A stretch of DNA of 64,000 nt from [Clostridium] clostridioforme AGR2157 (GTDB taxonomy: Bacteria > Bacillota > Clostridia > Lachnospirales > Lachnospiraceae): positions 1 through 64,000 of the forward strand of contig NZ_AUJR01000021.1 in assembly GCF_000424325.1 (NCBI RefSeq), written 5' to 3'. Shown one piece after another: positions 1 through 8,002 of the stretch. How positions within the stretch are numbered: position 1 is the first letter of the stretch; each line of letters begins with the position of its first letter. The notes under the pieces are model-generated. The model was not told where the DNA came from. It made no database searches and saw only the letters and a list, made by a program, of their open reading frames with translations. A program made the position numbers and the translations under genes.

Positions 1-231
1 GATTTTTTTTGGACTATATGTAGGCACTGACTGGATAAGAAAATGTACATGGTCTTTATCTGTACCTACTTCCAAAAATCTTATTTCATACCTTTCCTGA
101 ATTCCCTCACACGTTTCTTTGATTACCCTATCTACATCTTCATCTATTACTACTCTTCTATATTTTGCTGGACATACGAAATGATACATGAGTACTGATA
201 CATTGTGTGACTTGCGTATTGTTTCACTCAT
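1..231 (-). CDS. tnpA: IS200/IS605-family transposase TnpA (3' end outside window)
   Basis: The 77 codons readable here start at ATG 231 and run off the left edge. The product matches the start of the small Y1 (HUH) transposases: an early MYHFVCPAKYRR segment (residues 15-26) followed by the HUH metal-binding motif DKDHVHFLIQ at residues 58-67, where the two histidines flank a hydrophobic residue. Such enzymes cut and paste single-stranded DNA at hairpin ends. The catalytic tyrosine, expected near residue 125, lies outside the window, so integrity cannot be judged. The AT-rich codon use contrasts with the G+C-rich neighbours and fits a mobile element. The upstream region holds a hairpin at 299-312 that could be the element's left end. 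No accessory TnpB is visible. Confidence 0.88.
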   Translation of the reverse strand, partial: MSETIRKSHNVSVLMYHFVCPAKYRRVVIDEDVDRVIKETCEGIQERYEIRFLEVGTDKDHVHFLIQSVPTYSPKKI

Positions 232-298
232 CGCACAATTTCTCCTTTCCTTTTTCCTCTAGTATATCACTTCCTCCATGTCTTGAAAAAGTTTGTTA

Positions 299-312
299 CG
301 CAGCAAGCTGCG
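299..312. repeat. Short perfect hairpin, possible IS200/IS605 left-end structure
   Basis: CGCAGCAAGCTGCG forms a perfect 5-6 bp stem about 70 bases upstream of the transposase start. IS200/IS605 elements use subterminal hairpins for strand recognition, so this may be the left-end hairpin. The exact tip and the target tetranucleotide were not identified. Confidence 0.4.
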
Positions 313-340
313 GGGAATTAAACCCTCTTTTTGATTAAAA

Positions 341-390
341 CGGTAATTTTTTAACTGCATTCGGTAATTTTGCTGAAATACGGTAATTTT
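341..390. repeat. Three direct copies of CGGTAATTTT
   Basis: The decamer CGGTAATTTT occurs at 341-350, 362-371 and 381-390, spaced 21 and 19 bases apart (about two helical turns). The rest of 232-578 has no convincing gene; a 62-codon frame at 370-558 has no ribosome binding site or family resemblance. The array could be a regulator's binding sites or part of the transposon end or target region. Confidence 0.5.
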
Positions 391-578
391 CTAATATTTA
401 GGAGATTTTACCGGGCGTTGTTATATTTTTCTCTTTCAGGTACAGGAGCAGCAAAAGCATGTCCCCGCTCTGTGAAAAATCAAGGCCGGTCAGGTTCATC
501 AGCTTTCAGCTGCCTTAAGAAGCTTTTCCCTGGCCGGGCGCCCCACCATAAGCTTTAACTTAAGATCCGGAAAACAGC

Positions 579-603
579 TAGGGGCTTTTTTCACAGCCCC
601 CTA
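579..603 (-). terminator. Terminator hairpin overlapping the end of the LysR gene
   Basis: On the minus strand TAGGGGGCT pairs with AGCCCCTA around an A-rich loop, followed by GCTGTTTTCC. The regulator's stop codon (591-593) lies in the loop, so the terminator starts inside the coding sequence. Confidence 0.5.
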
Positions 604-1484
604 TCTGTCCCGTTCTCCTCTTTGCACAGCTCCATCAAAGTTCTGGCGCTGCGGGGCAGGAACTTATTCTTGTGGTAAATCACAGAGTACTTCCGGTTCA
701 GAGCCAGGCCCTTTATCCTGAACTCGGCCAGTTCCCCTTCCCGAATGCCCTGGCGCACCAGGAAATAGGGCAGAATGGAAATACCCAGCCCTGCCTTTAC
801 ACCCTGCAGGATGACCTGGTTGCTGGCGCTCTGCCATATGGGGCGGACATTCAGCTCCTGTGCGGCCAGTATACCGTCAAATATCTCCCTGCCGGCGCTT
901 CCCTTTTCCCGCAAAATAAAATCCTGATTTCTTACCTCTGCCAGCTCCTCCAGGGTCCTTCCGGCAAATTCATGACCGGCCGGACATATGAAGGCCAGCC
1001 GGTCCCCTGCAAAGCTCTCGCTCAGGATAAAGGGGCTGTGGGCTACCCCCTCTATGATTCCCACATCGATTTCATTGTCCAGTATCTGCTGTTCAATGGT
1101 TCCTGAATTGGCAATGGATGCCTCCACCTTCAGGGCCGGATACTGCTGTTTCAGCCTCTTGATGTATCCGGGCAGCAGATAGGTCCCTATGGTGATGCTG
1201 GTCCCCACCTTGAGCCGTCCCATGGCGTCCACGTCCCGCACTCCCTGCTCCATCTCATCCAGCAGTTCTATGATATGCCTGGCATACTGGAGGGCCCTGC
1301 GGCCGTTCTCCGTCAGATACAGCTTGCGGGATATGCGGTCAAACAGCTTTACCCCGTAGTATTCTTCCATTTCTGAGATGGCCAGGCTGATGGACGGCTG
1401 GGCAATGAACAGCTGGGATGCGGCGGCCGTCATGCTCCCTGTCTCACATACAGTAACAAATATTTTCAGATGGCGAAGTGTCAT
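591..1484 (-). CDS. LysR-family transcriptional regulator
   Basis: This 297-residue protein has the normal length and layout of LysR regulators. The N-terminal winged helix-turn-helix occupies about residues 1-60 (MTLRHLKIFVTVCETGSMTA, then AAASQLFIAQPSIS and a typical LFDR segment). The effector-binding fold runs from about residue 88 to 290. It is transcribed away from the chromate-transporter pair that begins at 1686, the usual arrangement for a LysR protein controlling a divergent target. The 200-base AT-rich space between them carries repeated ATTATAAT elements that could be its binding sites. The effector cannot be named from sequence. The call to the family is secure; the regulatory target is inferred from position. 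Confidence 0.93.
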   Translation of the reverse strand: MTLRHLKIFVTVCETGSMTAAASQLFIAQPSISLAISEMEEYYGVKLFDRISRKLYLTENGRRALQYARHIIELLDEMEQGVRDVDAMGRLKVGTSITIGTYLLPGYIKRLKQQYPALKVEASIANSGTIEQQILDNEIDVGIIEGVAHSPFILSESFAGDRLAFICPAGHEFAGRTLEELAEVRNQDFILREKGSAGREIFDGILAAQELNVRPIWQSASNQVILQGVKAGLGISILPYFLVRQGIREGELAEFRIKGLALNRKYSVIYHKNKFLPRSARTLMELCKEENGTDRGL

Positions 1485-1685
1485 GTTCCTCTTTTCCTGA
1501 ACCGCATATGGCAGACTGAGGGTGCATCCCTGTAATCTGACATAGGGTCCATTATAATATATTTATTATAATCATTATTTAATTATAGTATTTTACATAT
1601 GGATTTTCAAGCTGTATAGTAATAGCAGAAAAAACAAATACATGATTGTAATTAAATGTATTACTGTAATAAGGGGAATACCATC
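1485..1685. promoter_or_regulatory. Divergent lysR/chr control region with ATTATAAT repeats
   Basis: This AT-rich stretch separates the two divergent units. ATTATAAT is repeated at 1551-1558 and 1565-1572, a 14-base period, followed by related AT-rich motifs to about 1590. I could not assign clear -35/-10 pairs. The ribosome binding site AAGGGG (1671-1676) lies 9 bases before ATG 1686 and decides that start. Confidence 0.45.
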
Positions 1686-2324
1686 ATGGTAGTTAACATA
1701 AAATCCAATAAACATGCCTCCTCCGGGGTTTCGGGACACGCGGGCAGCCGCAGCTCCCTTCTGGCAAAGCTCTTTCTTTCAACCTTGTACCTGAGCGCTT
1801 TTACCTTCGGAGGCGGATATGTCATCGTCACACTGATGAAGAAAAAATTTGTGGATGAATACCACTGGATTGATGAACAGGAGATGTTAGATCTGGTGGC
1901 CATTGCCCAGTCCTCGCCGGGCCCCATCGCTGTCAACGGAGCCATCGTGGCAGGCTATAAGCTGGCCGGCATGGCAGGCGTACTGACCACGGTCATTGCC
2001 ACTGTCCTCCCGCCATTTACCATCCTGACTCTGATTTCCTTCTGCTACGCCGCCTTCCGTTCCAACCTTTTTGTGGGTTGGATGTTAAACGGAATGCAGG
2101 CCGGCGTGGGCGCTGTCATTGCCCAGGTGGTCTGGGAGATGGGCAGCGGCATCGTAAAAGACAGGCAGTGGATATCCGTCCTAATCATGGCCGCTGCCTT
2201 TATCGCCAATTATGTATACAATGTCAACGCAGTCCTGATAATCCTTTTGTGCGCCGCCATAGGTGCGGTCCGGACCCTTACTTCTGAGCACAATAAAAAA
2301 GGAACGGAAGGAGGCGCGCTATGA
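1686..2324 (+). CDS. Chromate-family (CHR) transporter, N-terminal-type half
   Basis: A 212-residue membrane protein of the short-chain CHR family, which works as a pair of homologous half-size subunits. The family signature FGGGY is at residues 41-45 and the SSPGPIAVN motif around 77-84, followed by several hydrophobic helices. The start at 1686 is chosen over an in-frame ATG at 1656 because AAGGGG lies at the right distance before it. The following gene overlaps it by four bases (ATGA), so the two are translationally coupled and probably form one transporter. Family members export chromate or take up sulfate-like oxyanions; the natural substrate in a gut anaerobe is unknown. The divergent LysR gene is the likely regulator. 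Confidence 0.88.
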   Translation: MVVNIKSNKHASSGVSGHAGSRSSLLAKLFLSTLYLSAFTFGGGYVIVTLMKKKFVDEYHWIDEQEMLDLVAIAQSSPGPIAVNGAIVAGYKLAGMAGVLTTVIATVLPPFTILTLISFCYAAFRSNLFVGWMLNGMQAGVGAVIAQVVWEMGSGIVKDRQWISVLIMAAAFIANYVYNVNAVLIILLCAAIGAVRTLTSEHNKKGTEGGAL

Positions 2325-2893
2325 TTTACTTCCGGCTATTTTTAAGCTTTCTGCAGATCGGCGCATTCAGTTTCGGAGGCGGATATGCCGCCATGCCTCT
2401 GATCCAGAACCAGGTGGTAACCCTTCACGGCTGGCTGAACCTGGCTGAGTTTACAGACCTTGTCACCATTTCCCAGATGACCCCCGGTCCCATTGCCATC
2501 AATGCCGCCACCTTCGTGGGCACCCGAATCGCAGGAACGCCCGGGGCTCTGGCAGCGACCATTGGATGCGTGCTGCCGTCCTGCATCCTGGTTACCCTTC
2601 TTGCGAAAATCTATCTCAAATACAGGAACTTAAGCCTGATTCAGGGCGTCCTCAAATCCCTGCGGCCTGCCGTGGTAGCCATGATTGGGGCAGCAGGCGT
2701 CAGCATACTGGTCACTGCCTTCTGGGGACTGGAGGGCTTTTCCCCTGATCTGAGCGCCATGAACCCGCGTTCCGTATGTATCTTCATCGGTGCCATGATA
2801 CTGCTCATACGTTTTAAGATGAATCCCATCCTGGTGATGGTGCTGTCAGGACTGGCTGAGACCGCCTGCCAGCTGGCCATGCGCGTGATATAG
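2321..2893 (+). CDS. Chromate-family (CHR) transporter, second half
   Basis: The 190-residue partner of the preceding gene, overlapping its stop by ATGA. It repeats the family signatures FGGGY (residues 18-22) and MTPGPIAIN (53-61) and has about six hydrophobic segments. The two halves resemble each other along their length, as expected for paired short-chain CHR proteins that heterodimerise in antiparallel fashion. No third gene is coupled to them; the next gene has its own ribosome binding site 130 bases on. Substrate is not determined by sequence. Confidence 0.88.
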   Translation: MIYFRLFLSFLQIGAFSFGGGYAAMPLIQNQVVTLHGWLNLAEFTDLVTISQMTPGPIAINAATFVGTRIAGTPGALAATIGCVLPSCILVTLLAKIYLKYRNLSLIQGVLKSLRPAVVAMIGAAGVSILVTAFWGLEGFSPDLSAMNPRSVCIFIGAMILLIRFKMNPILVMVLSGLAETACQLAMRVI

Positions 2894-3039
2894 CGTTTTC
2901 TAATCATTGACTTCCCGGTCCTCTCCTGTGAGGTCAGCTGCAACCAGAGCCTGGCCACCTTCAGACGCGCTGTACTCACACTCCCAAAAATGATATAATA
3001 AGCTTATCGCAGTACAAAAAAAGAATGGGGGAATCAATC

Positions 3040-3489
3040 ATGGAAATCATTCAAGTAAAAAAAGACAAAAAGAAATATCTGGACCTGCTCCTGCTGGCAG
3101 ACGAGCAGGAGGATATGGTGGACCGCTACCTGGAGCGGGGCGATATGTTTGTGCTGACGGACGGTACTGTCCGGGCGGAATGCGTGGTGACAAAAGAAGG
3201 TCCCGGCATATATGAGCTTAAAAATATAGCGACAGCCCCCCAGTTCCATAGACAGGGATACGGCCGCCGCCTGATTGAATATATCTTTACCTATTATCCG
3301 GATTTGAAGACACTTTATGTGGGCACCGGGGACAGTCCCCTCTCCCTGGGCTTTTACCATGCCTGCGGTTTCAAAGATTCCCACCGGGTGGAGCACTTCT
3401 TTACCGACAATTACGACCATCCCATCATTGAGGACGGAATCCAGCTGGTGGACATGGTCTATCTGAAACGGGAACGCGGCATGGACTGA
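3040..3489 (+). CDS. GNAT-family N-acetyltransferase
   Basis: A 149-residue acetyltransferase with the acetyl-CoA pyrophosphate loop RQGYGR at residues 71-76, preceded by the beta-strand LKNIATAPQFH and followed by the usual alpha-3 helix and a YVGTGDSPLSLGFYHACGF strand-helix unit. I start it at ATG 3040 because GGGGGA (3027-3032) is correctly spaced for it; an in-frame ATG at 3025 lies inside that site. A TATAAT box sits at 2994-2999 with only a poor -35, so it probably has its own weak promoter. The substrate (amino acid, peptide or antibiotic) cannot be predicted. Confidence 0.85.
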   Translation: MEIIQVKKDKKKYLDLLLLADEQEDMVDRYLERGDMFVLTDGTVRAECVVTKEGPGIYELKNIATAPQFHRQGYGRRLIEYIFTYYPDLKTLYVGTGDSPLSLGFYHACGFKDSHRVEHFFTDNYDHPIIEDGIQLVDMVYLKRERGMD

Positions 3490-3521
3490 CTGCCGCAGCA
3501 GGGCCGGAACCAGGCCACTCT

Positions 3522-3575
3522 GTCTCACGGCTAAACCTGGGAAACTGGCCATTTATGTCTCCCGGCTAAACCCGG
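3522..3575. repeat. 19-base direct repeat between convergent genes
   Basis: GTCTCACGGCTAAACCTGG at 3522-3540 recurs with two changes at 3557-3575, a 35-base offset. The second copy includes the last codons and stop of the downstream metallopeptidase gene, so the first looks like a partial duplication of that gene's end. Confidence 0.5.
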
Positions 3576-4165
3576 CTTCCAAATTCCTTCAGCCACTTTC
3601 TACGGGCCCTGTAATCCGGCAGGATTCGTTCCACCTCAGCCCAGAACCGCTCAGAATGGTTCATCTCTTTTCTGTGGGCCAGCTCATGCACCACCACATA
3701 ATCCAGTATCTCCGGCGGCATGAGCACCAGCTTCCAGTGAAAATTCAGATTACCCTGGGCGCTGCAGCTGCCCCAGCGGGTCTTGGCGGCCCGCACGGCA
3801 ATGCGGTTGTAATCCACTGCCATGCGCTCCGCGAAATAGGCGCATCGATTCTCCAGCTGCTTCTTGGCCTTCTTTCGGTAAAGCTTCTCCAGCTCAGGGT
3901 CCTTCTCATAGTCTTTGACCGGCCTGGCTTCCTCCTGCCTGCGCCGCTCCACCATCATGAACCATTTCTGCACAATCCATTCCTGGCGCTCCTTTATAAA
4001 GTCCATCACGTACTGGTTGGGAATGCGCACAGGCACCCTGGCATACACATGGCCGTCTGCCTTGATTTCCAGTAATATGGTACGCCGTTTGGAGTAGACC
4101 ACCTCTACCGGAATGGCTCCCTCCTGGTCCCCATGGCGCCAGCTAATCTCCACTTTCTGTATCAT
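3566..4165 (-). CDS. YgjP/SprT-type metal-dependent hydrolase (M48-like)
   Basis: A 199-residue cytosolic protein with the zinc-binding helix HELAH at residues 160-164 and the third ligand region MNHSERFW (His170), plus the family signature TRWGSCSAQGN near 129-138. These features define the YgjP-like (DUF45) metallopeptidases. Catalytic Glu161 and both HExxH histidines are intact. It is the last gene of the left glycan block, 18 bases after the ABC-2 permease, and may simply be co-transcribed. Substrates of this family are largely unknown. Confidence 0.85.
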   Translation of the reverse strand: MIQKVEISWRHGDQEGAIPVEVVYSKRRTILLEIKADGHVYARVPVRIPNQYVMDFIKERQEWIVQKWFMMVERRRQEEARPVKDYEKDPELEKLYRKKAKKQLENRCAYFAERMAVDYNRIAVRAAKTRWGSCSAQGNLNFHWKLVLMPPEILDYVVVHELAHRKEMNHSERFWAEVERILPDYRARRKWLKEFGSRV

Positions 4166-4183
4166 GAAACGCTCCTTGCTATC

Positions 4184-4996
4184 CTACAAAACATCGGAAA
4201 AATGGGGACGGAGACGCTTGAACATCTTAAGTCCCAGCAAAAGCACCACCGCGGTGAAGCCCCAGTAATAAAGGGTCAGCGTGGGCCGTTCCCAGAACCA
4301 GTTTCCTGTGAGCATGGTATCCCTGTACCCGGCCACCACATAATAAAAAGGATTCAGCTTGAACAGCACCTCCACCCATTTTCCCGCTCCGGTAAACATG
4401 GCTTCGTGGTACATGATGGGGGTCATCCAGATACCGAACTGGAGGCAGATACTCACAATCTGCGCCATATCCTTAAAGAACACATTGACCGCGCTGGTAA
4501 AGAATCCGATACCCAGGGCCAGCAGGGACGCAGCCAGGGAATAATACACCAGCTGGAACCATATGACGGAGGGCATCCTGCCTATAATCAGATACATCCC
4601 AAACATGATGACCACGAAAAAGGCATGGACCAGCAGACAGGATATGAGCTTGATAATCGGCAGTATTTCCACCTTGAACACCACCTTCTTCACCAGATAG
4701 TTATACTCCTGGAGACAGTTGGTAATGCTGTTGACGGATTCACTGAAAAAAAACCAGGGCACAATGCCCGGCACCAGCCACTCCACATAAGTGAACCCTT
4801 CAATGGGAGGCGGGGATTTAAAGCCCATTCCGAATACAACTGCATAGATGCTGACTGTCACGATGGGCTGTATGAACATCCACACCACCCCAAAGTAAGA
4901 GCCCACAAAACGTTTCCGGAAATCAGCCTTGCCCAAATCCCATATAAGCTTCCGTTTTCCTATAATCTCTTTCATCAGAGAAAGCACATAATTCAT
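4184..4996 (-). CDS. ABC-2 type polysaccharide export permease (TagG/Wzm family)
   Basis: A 270-residue membrane protein with six predicted helices and an N-terminal cytoplasmic amphipathic stretch (LIWDLGKADFRKRFVGSYFG), the hallmark of permeases that export lipid-linked polysaccharides or teichoic acids. It sits directly after rfbC and near the end of the glycan operon. Such permeases need a cognate ATPase (Wzt or TagH), normally the next gene, but none is present here or anywhere in the window. Either an ATPase encoded elsewhere serves it or the gene has been lost. Family call is firm; the exported polymer is presumably the one built by the upstream enzymes. Confidence 0.88.
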   Translation of the reverse strand: MNYVLSLMKEIIGKRKLIWDLGKADFRKRFVGSYFGVVWMFIQPIVTVSIYAVVFGMGFKSPPPIEGFTYVEWLVPGIVPWFFFSESVNSITNCLQEYNYLVKKVVFKVEILPIIKLISCLLVHAFFVVIMFGMYLIIGRMPSVIWFQLVYYSLAASLLALGIGFFTSAVNVFFKDMAQIVSICLQFGIWMTPIMYHEAMFTGAGKWVEVLFKLNPFYYVVAGYRDTMLTGNWFWERPTLTLYYWGFTAVVLLLGLKMFKRLRPHFSDVL

Positions 4997-5015
4997 ATAA
5001 GTAAATTCCTTTTCA

Positions 5016-5570
5016 TCAGAACTTGAAGGTATCCTTAAGGCCGCTCCACTTTCTGTCCTTATCCGATATAATCAGCTGCATGTCCGGTTCTATGGGCCAG
5101 TCCACCCCGATTTCAGGGTCGCTCCACAGCAGGCCGCCCTCGTCTCCCGGATGGTAGAAGTCCGTGCACTTGTAGGCGAATTCCGCTTCATCGGACAGTA
5201 CCAGGAATCCATGGGCAAAACCTTCGGGTATATAAAACTGCTTCTTATTCTCTGCGGAAAGGATGACGCCAAACCATTTTCCGTAGGTTTCGGAATCGGA
5301 ACGCAGGTCCACCGCCACATCGTAGACAGTACCGCGCACCACCCTTACCAGCTTGCCCTGGGGATACTGCTTCTGGAAATGCAGTCCTCTCAGTACGCCC
5401 TTGACGGACATGGACTGGTTGTCCTGTACGAACACCATGTCGAGACCTGCTTCCCTAAAATCATTCTGATTGTAGGTCTCCATAAAATATCCTCTCTCAT
5501 CCTTAAAAACCGCAGGTTCAATCACACACAGCCCCTTGATGTCACAGGGGGTCACTTTAATCTTTCCCAT
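5016..5570 (-). CDS. rfbC: dTDP-4-dehydrorhamnose 3,5-epimerase
   Basis: A 184-residue cupin-fold epimerase making dTDP-4-keto-L-rhamnose from the product of RfbB. The signature LRGLHFQ (residues 60-66) carries the catalytic His64, and FKDERGYF, GKLVRVVRGTVYDVAVDLR-type strands and PEGFAHGFLVLSD follow in the expected order. The start at 5570 fits the family (MGKIKVTPCDIKG); the longer open frame reaching 5648 has no family support. The other three dTDP-rhamnose genes are about 27 kb away at 32-35 kb, so rfbC travels with the glycan-assembly genes and not with its pathway partners. Confidence 0.95.
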   Translation of the reverse strand: MGKIKVTPCDIKGLCVIEPAVFKDERGYFMETYNQNDFREAGLDMVFVQDNQSMSVKGVLRGLHFQKQYPQGKLVRVVRGTVYDVAVDLRSDSETYGKWFGVILSAENKKQFYIPEGFAHGFLVLSDEAEFAYKCTDFYHPGDEGGLLWSDPEIGVDWPIEPDMQLIISDKDRKWSGLKDTFKF

Positions 5571-5757
5571 AACTCCATTCGCTCCTTTTTTATTGTCAAA
5601 CACGCCTGACCGGCCGTCAGCCCTCTGGCAGACGTTATCCACATCCATCTGGCAATTCTATCACTTTATCCACAGACTGGCAAGTCCTTATGCACCTGTG
5701 AACCGCCTAAATCCATTTCCCATGTCCATATATCCGCAGCGTGATCTACAGGAAAAC

Positions 5758-5849
5758 CAGGCCGTGCCGCGGCTCCGGACAGCTCTGCGCCGCAATTCCA
5801 AACAACTCTGTGCCGCAATTCCAAACAGCTCTGTGCCACGGCCCCAGGC
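5758..5849. repeat. 23-base tandem repeat, three to four units
   Basis: Units begin at about 5758, 5781, 5804 and 5827. The two central copies are near-identical (core CTCTGTGCCGCAATTCCAAAC); the outer ones are diverged. The array lies in the 286-base gap between the DUF2142 gene and rfbC. Twenty-three is not a multiple of three and no gene covers it, so it is a noncoding minisatellite, possibly affecting operon transcript structure. Confidence 0.75.
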
Positions 5850-5856
5850 AATTCCG

Positions 5857-7539
5857 TCACACCCTCAGGCATACCAGGCTGAACAGACGCAGCACCACAT
5901 AGATATCCATGGCGGCCATGGCAAACAGCAGTCCCCTGTCATCCCAGTCCGTCCGCACCACCTTGTCATTTTTGAGGCTGAGAAGGAAAATGGGGAGCAG
6001 CGGAAGCAGATATCTTCCCTGGACTCCGTTTATGACATTGGAGCTCACCGGCGTCCAGGCTAACAGCATGGAGAACATCAGCGCTCCCAGACACACCAGG
6101 CAGAGAAACCATATCCACAGACGCCCCTTCCATTGGATGAAAATGCTCTCTCCGGGTTTTCTGAGCGCCAGCATCACCAGTATGGCTGTCAGCCCCAGTA
6201 TAACCGCATAGGGGGTGTTGAGCACTGCATCCATGTTTCCCAGCGCTCCTCCAATCATGCCGGAGTATAGCTGTTCCCCCTGCCAGGCCAGGGTATTGTA
6301 ACACATCTTAAGCACCAGCATGGGACTGTGAAGCAGCTGTCCGAAGGTGTACCCTGTTTCCCCGGCCCAGGCTACATACCCCTGGTCAGCCTGGGTGTAA
6401 AGGGACACGGTCCTGTGGTTCACCACTGCCATGGCCGCTGCAAATGCTCCCAGTACGGAAGCAGCCGACAGGCTCCATTTTCCCCAGCCTCCGAACTTTC
6501 TCACCGGTATCAGGAGACAGAAACCGGCTATGACGCCGTACACCATCTTGCAGGGTCCCATGACAGCCATCACAAGAGCCAGGGCAGCTACATCCCTCAC
6601 CCGTACACGCTCTGCCTTGTAAGCCAAATAAAGGCATACCGCAGTAAAGTATCCGCTGAGGGCTATAATCATCACATCATAGGAAAAGGACGCCGCCAGA
6701 TGGAGCGTCATGGGAAGCAGGGCCGCTCCTGCCGCCACCTCCCTGCCAAAGGGCATCCTGCGAATGGTAAGACATCCCATGGCAGTGAAAAACATAAGGT
6801 TGAACAGCCGTCCCAGGAATAACAGTCCCAGGCCGCCCAGCCCCAGCATCCTTCCCAGGGCAATCCCCATGGCCTGGGGAACATAGGCCAGGGGCGTGGT
6901 CCGCACCGGCATCTGGTATGACATGACGGTCCCGTCCTCACCAGTGCTTCCAAGGCCCCGCTCCTTTATGGTCCGGTATGTGCCCTCCTCCAGCTTCTGT
7001 CCCAGTACCACAGCCGTTTTTCCGCCGTCCTCCACAGCTTCATAATCCATGACTCCTGTCAGGTCCTCAATGAATACGTCCTGGGCTCTTATAAACACCC
7101 GCTCGTCCTCCGCCCTGGCGGTCCTGCCCATCAGGCGGCTTGAAAGCTGGTAAGCGCTGATATAATGGCTCACCTCGTCCGGGGCAGACAGGGGAGGGAG
7201 GACCACCATATACATCAGGCCGATTCCCATGGCGGCTGCGGGAAATATCCGCGCCAGGCCATAGTCCCGCCTTACCAGGAACAGGTATCCCACTGCCGCC
7301 AGTACCAGAACCGCAAATACCATCAGCCCGCCGTACCAGCCGTAGAGGAAACGATCCCCTGTTTCCAGGACACCGGCCCTGACATCCGTCAGATGCCACA
7401 GTCCAAGGGCAAGAACGCCGCAGGAGCCTCCCAGCCAGACACAGCGGGAATGGCCGCGCGGCATCCTTCCTGCCCCGGCATCATGCCCGATTCCCGGTCT
7501 GCTGCTTTCCTGTTTCCTCCCCGCTTTCTTACCTGCCAT
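5857..7539 (-). CDS. DUF2142 family polytopic membrane protein
   Basis: A 560-residue integral membrane protein with about a dozen hydrophobic helices. The motif PLSAPDEVSHYISAYQL after the third helix is characteristic of DUF2142, a family with GT-C-like topology that occurs in surface-polysaccharide clusters and is thought to transfer sugars from lipid carriers. The acidic PDE motif sits on the extracytoplasmic side, as in GT-C enzymes. The start at 7539 has a good GGGAGG site and overlaps the DUF2304 gene by 11 bases. The first ~35 residues are basic and poorly conserved. The enzymatic role is inferred, not shown. Confidence 0.82.
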   Translation of the reverse strand: MAGKKAGRKQESSRPGIGHDAGAGRMPRGHSRCVWLGGSCGVLALGLWHLTDVRAGVLETGDRFLYGWYGGLMVFAVLVLAAVGYLFLVRRDYGLARIFPAAAMGIGLMYMVVLPPLSAPDEVSHYISAYQLSSRLMGRTARAEDERVFIRAQDVFIEDLTGVMDYEAVEDGGKTAVVLGQKLEEGTYRTIKERGLGSTGEDGTVMSYQMPVRTTPLAYVPQAMGIALGRMLGLGGLGLLFLGRLFNLMFFTAMGCLTIRRMPFGREVAAGAALLPMTLHLAASFSYDVMIIALSGYFTAVCLYLAYKAERVRVRDVAALALVMAVMGPCKMVYGVIAGFCLLIPVRKFGGWGKWSLSAASVLGAFAAAMAVVNHRTVSLYTQADQGYVAWAGETGYTFGQLLHSPMLVLKMCYNTLAWQGEQLYSGMIGGALGNMDAVLNTPYAVILGLTAILVMLALRKPGESIFIQWKGRLWIWFLCLVCLGALMFSMLLAWTPVSSNVINGVQGRYLLPLLPIFLLSLKNDKVVRTDWDDRGLLFAMAAMDIYVVLRLFSLVCLRV

Positions 7540-7978
7540 CTGTTTCCTCCCCGCCCATTTTCTCTGTACTCATGCCCTCCTTGGCGTCCGCTCCGGCTGA
7601 CTCCTCCTTTTCCAGGAATCTCTGTATCTTAAGCTCCAGTTCCTCCCTGTCCTTCTGGTCCAGCGCAATGCGCTGCACCAGCTCCTTTTGCCTGCTTTCC
7701 ATCTGGGACATCTGGAGTGTCATCCCAAACACCTTCACAATCAGCAGGAAAATCATGAACAGAAAGAGAAAATTAGGGGTGGAGTATATTCCCAGCAAAT
7801 GGGCGCAGGCATCCGCCACAGCCGGGAACAGTGAGAACGCCACCAAAATCAGGGCCATGATAACCCAGAACAGCGCTGCCTCAATCTGTACCTTAGCCTG
7901 CCGAATCTTCCGCATCATAAAAGCCATAGTCAATATAGAGACTAAAACCAGAATCACTCTGAATATCACTGTCATCAT
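7529..7978 (-). CDS. DUF2304 domain membrane protein
   Basis: A 149-residue protein with three hydrophobic helices in the first ~80 residues, then a charged, coiled-coil-like helix (around QMSQMESRQKELVQRIALD) and an acidic, low-complexity tail. This is the DUF2304 layout. Members commonly accompany dolichyl-phosphate-mannose-synthase-like GT2 enzymes, and such an enzyme (10326-11012) is present in the same operon three genes upstream. It probably acts as a membrane partner for polyprenyl-phosphate sugar synthesis or transfer. That role is inference from gene neighbourhoods of the family. Confidence 0.8.
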   Translation of the reverse strand: MMTVIFRVILVLVSILTMAFMMRKIRQAKVQIEAALFWVIMALILVAFSLFPAVADACAHLLGIYSTPNFLFLFMIFLLIVKVFGMTLQMSQMESRQKELVQRIALDQKDREELELKIQRFLEKEESAGADAKEGMSTEKMGGEETDGR

Positions 7979-8002
7979 AGGATGAATCCCTGCCTTCTTT
8001 TG

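Noticed and set aside
299-390. CRISPR array
   Set aside because: Only three decamers with irregular ~10-base gaps; no spacer-length pattern and no cas genes in the window.
370-558. 62-codon plus-strand open frame between the IS and LysR gene
   Set aside because: No ribosome binding site, no recognisable domain, and its composition looks like translated noncoding DNA; it overlaps the CGGTAATTTT array.
4133-5026. 297-codon plus-strand open frame rich in histidine
   Set aside because: Exactly antisense to the ABC-2 permease; the His-rich composition comes from reading hydrophobic codons backwards.
5758-5849. Coding repeat of a surface protein
   Set aside because: The 23-base unit shifts frame each copy and no frame covers the array with a start and ribosome binding site.
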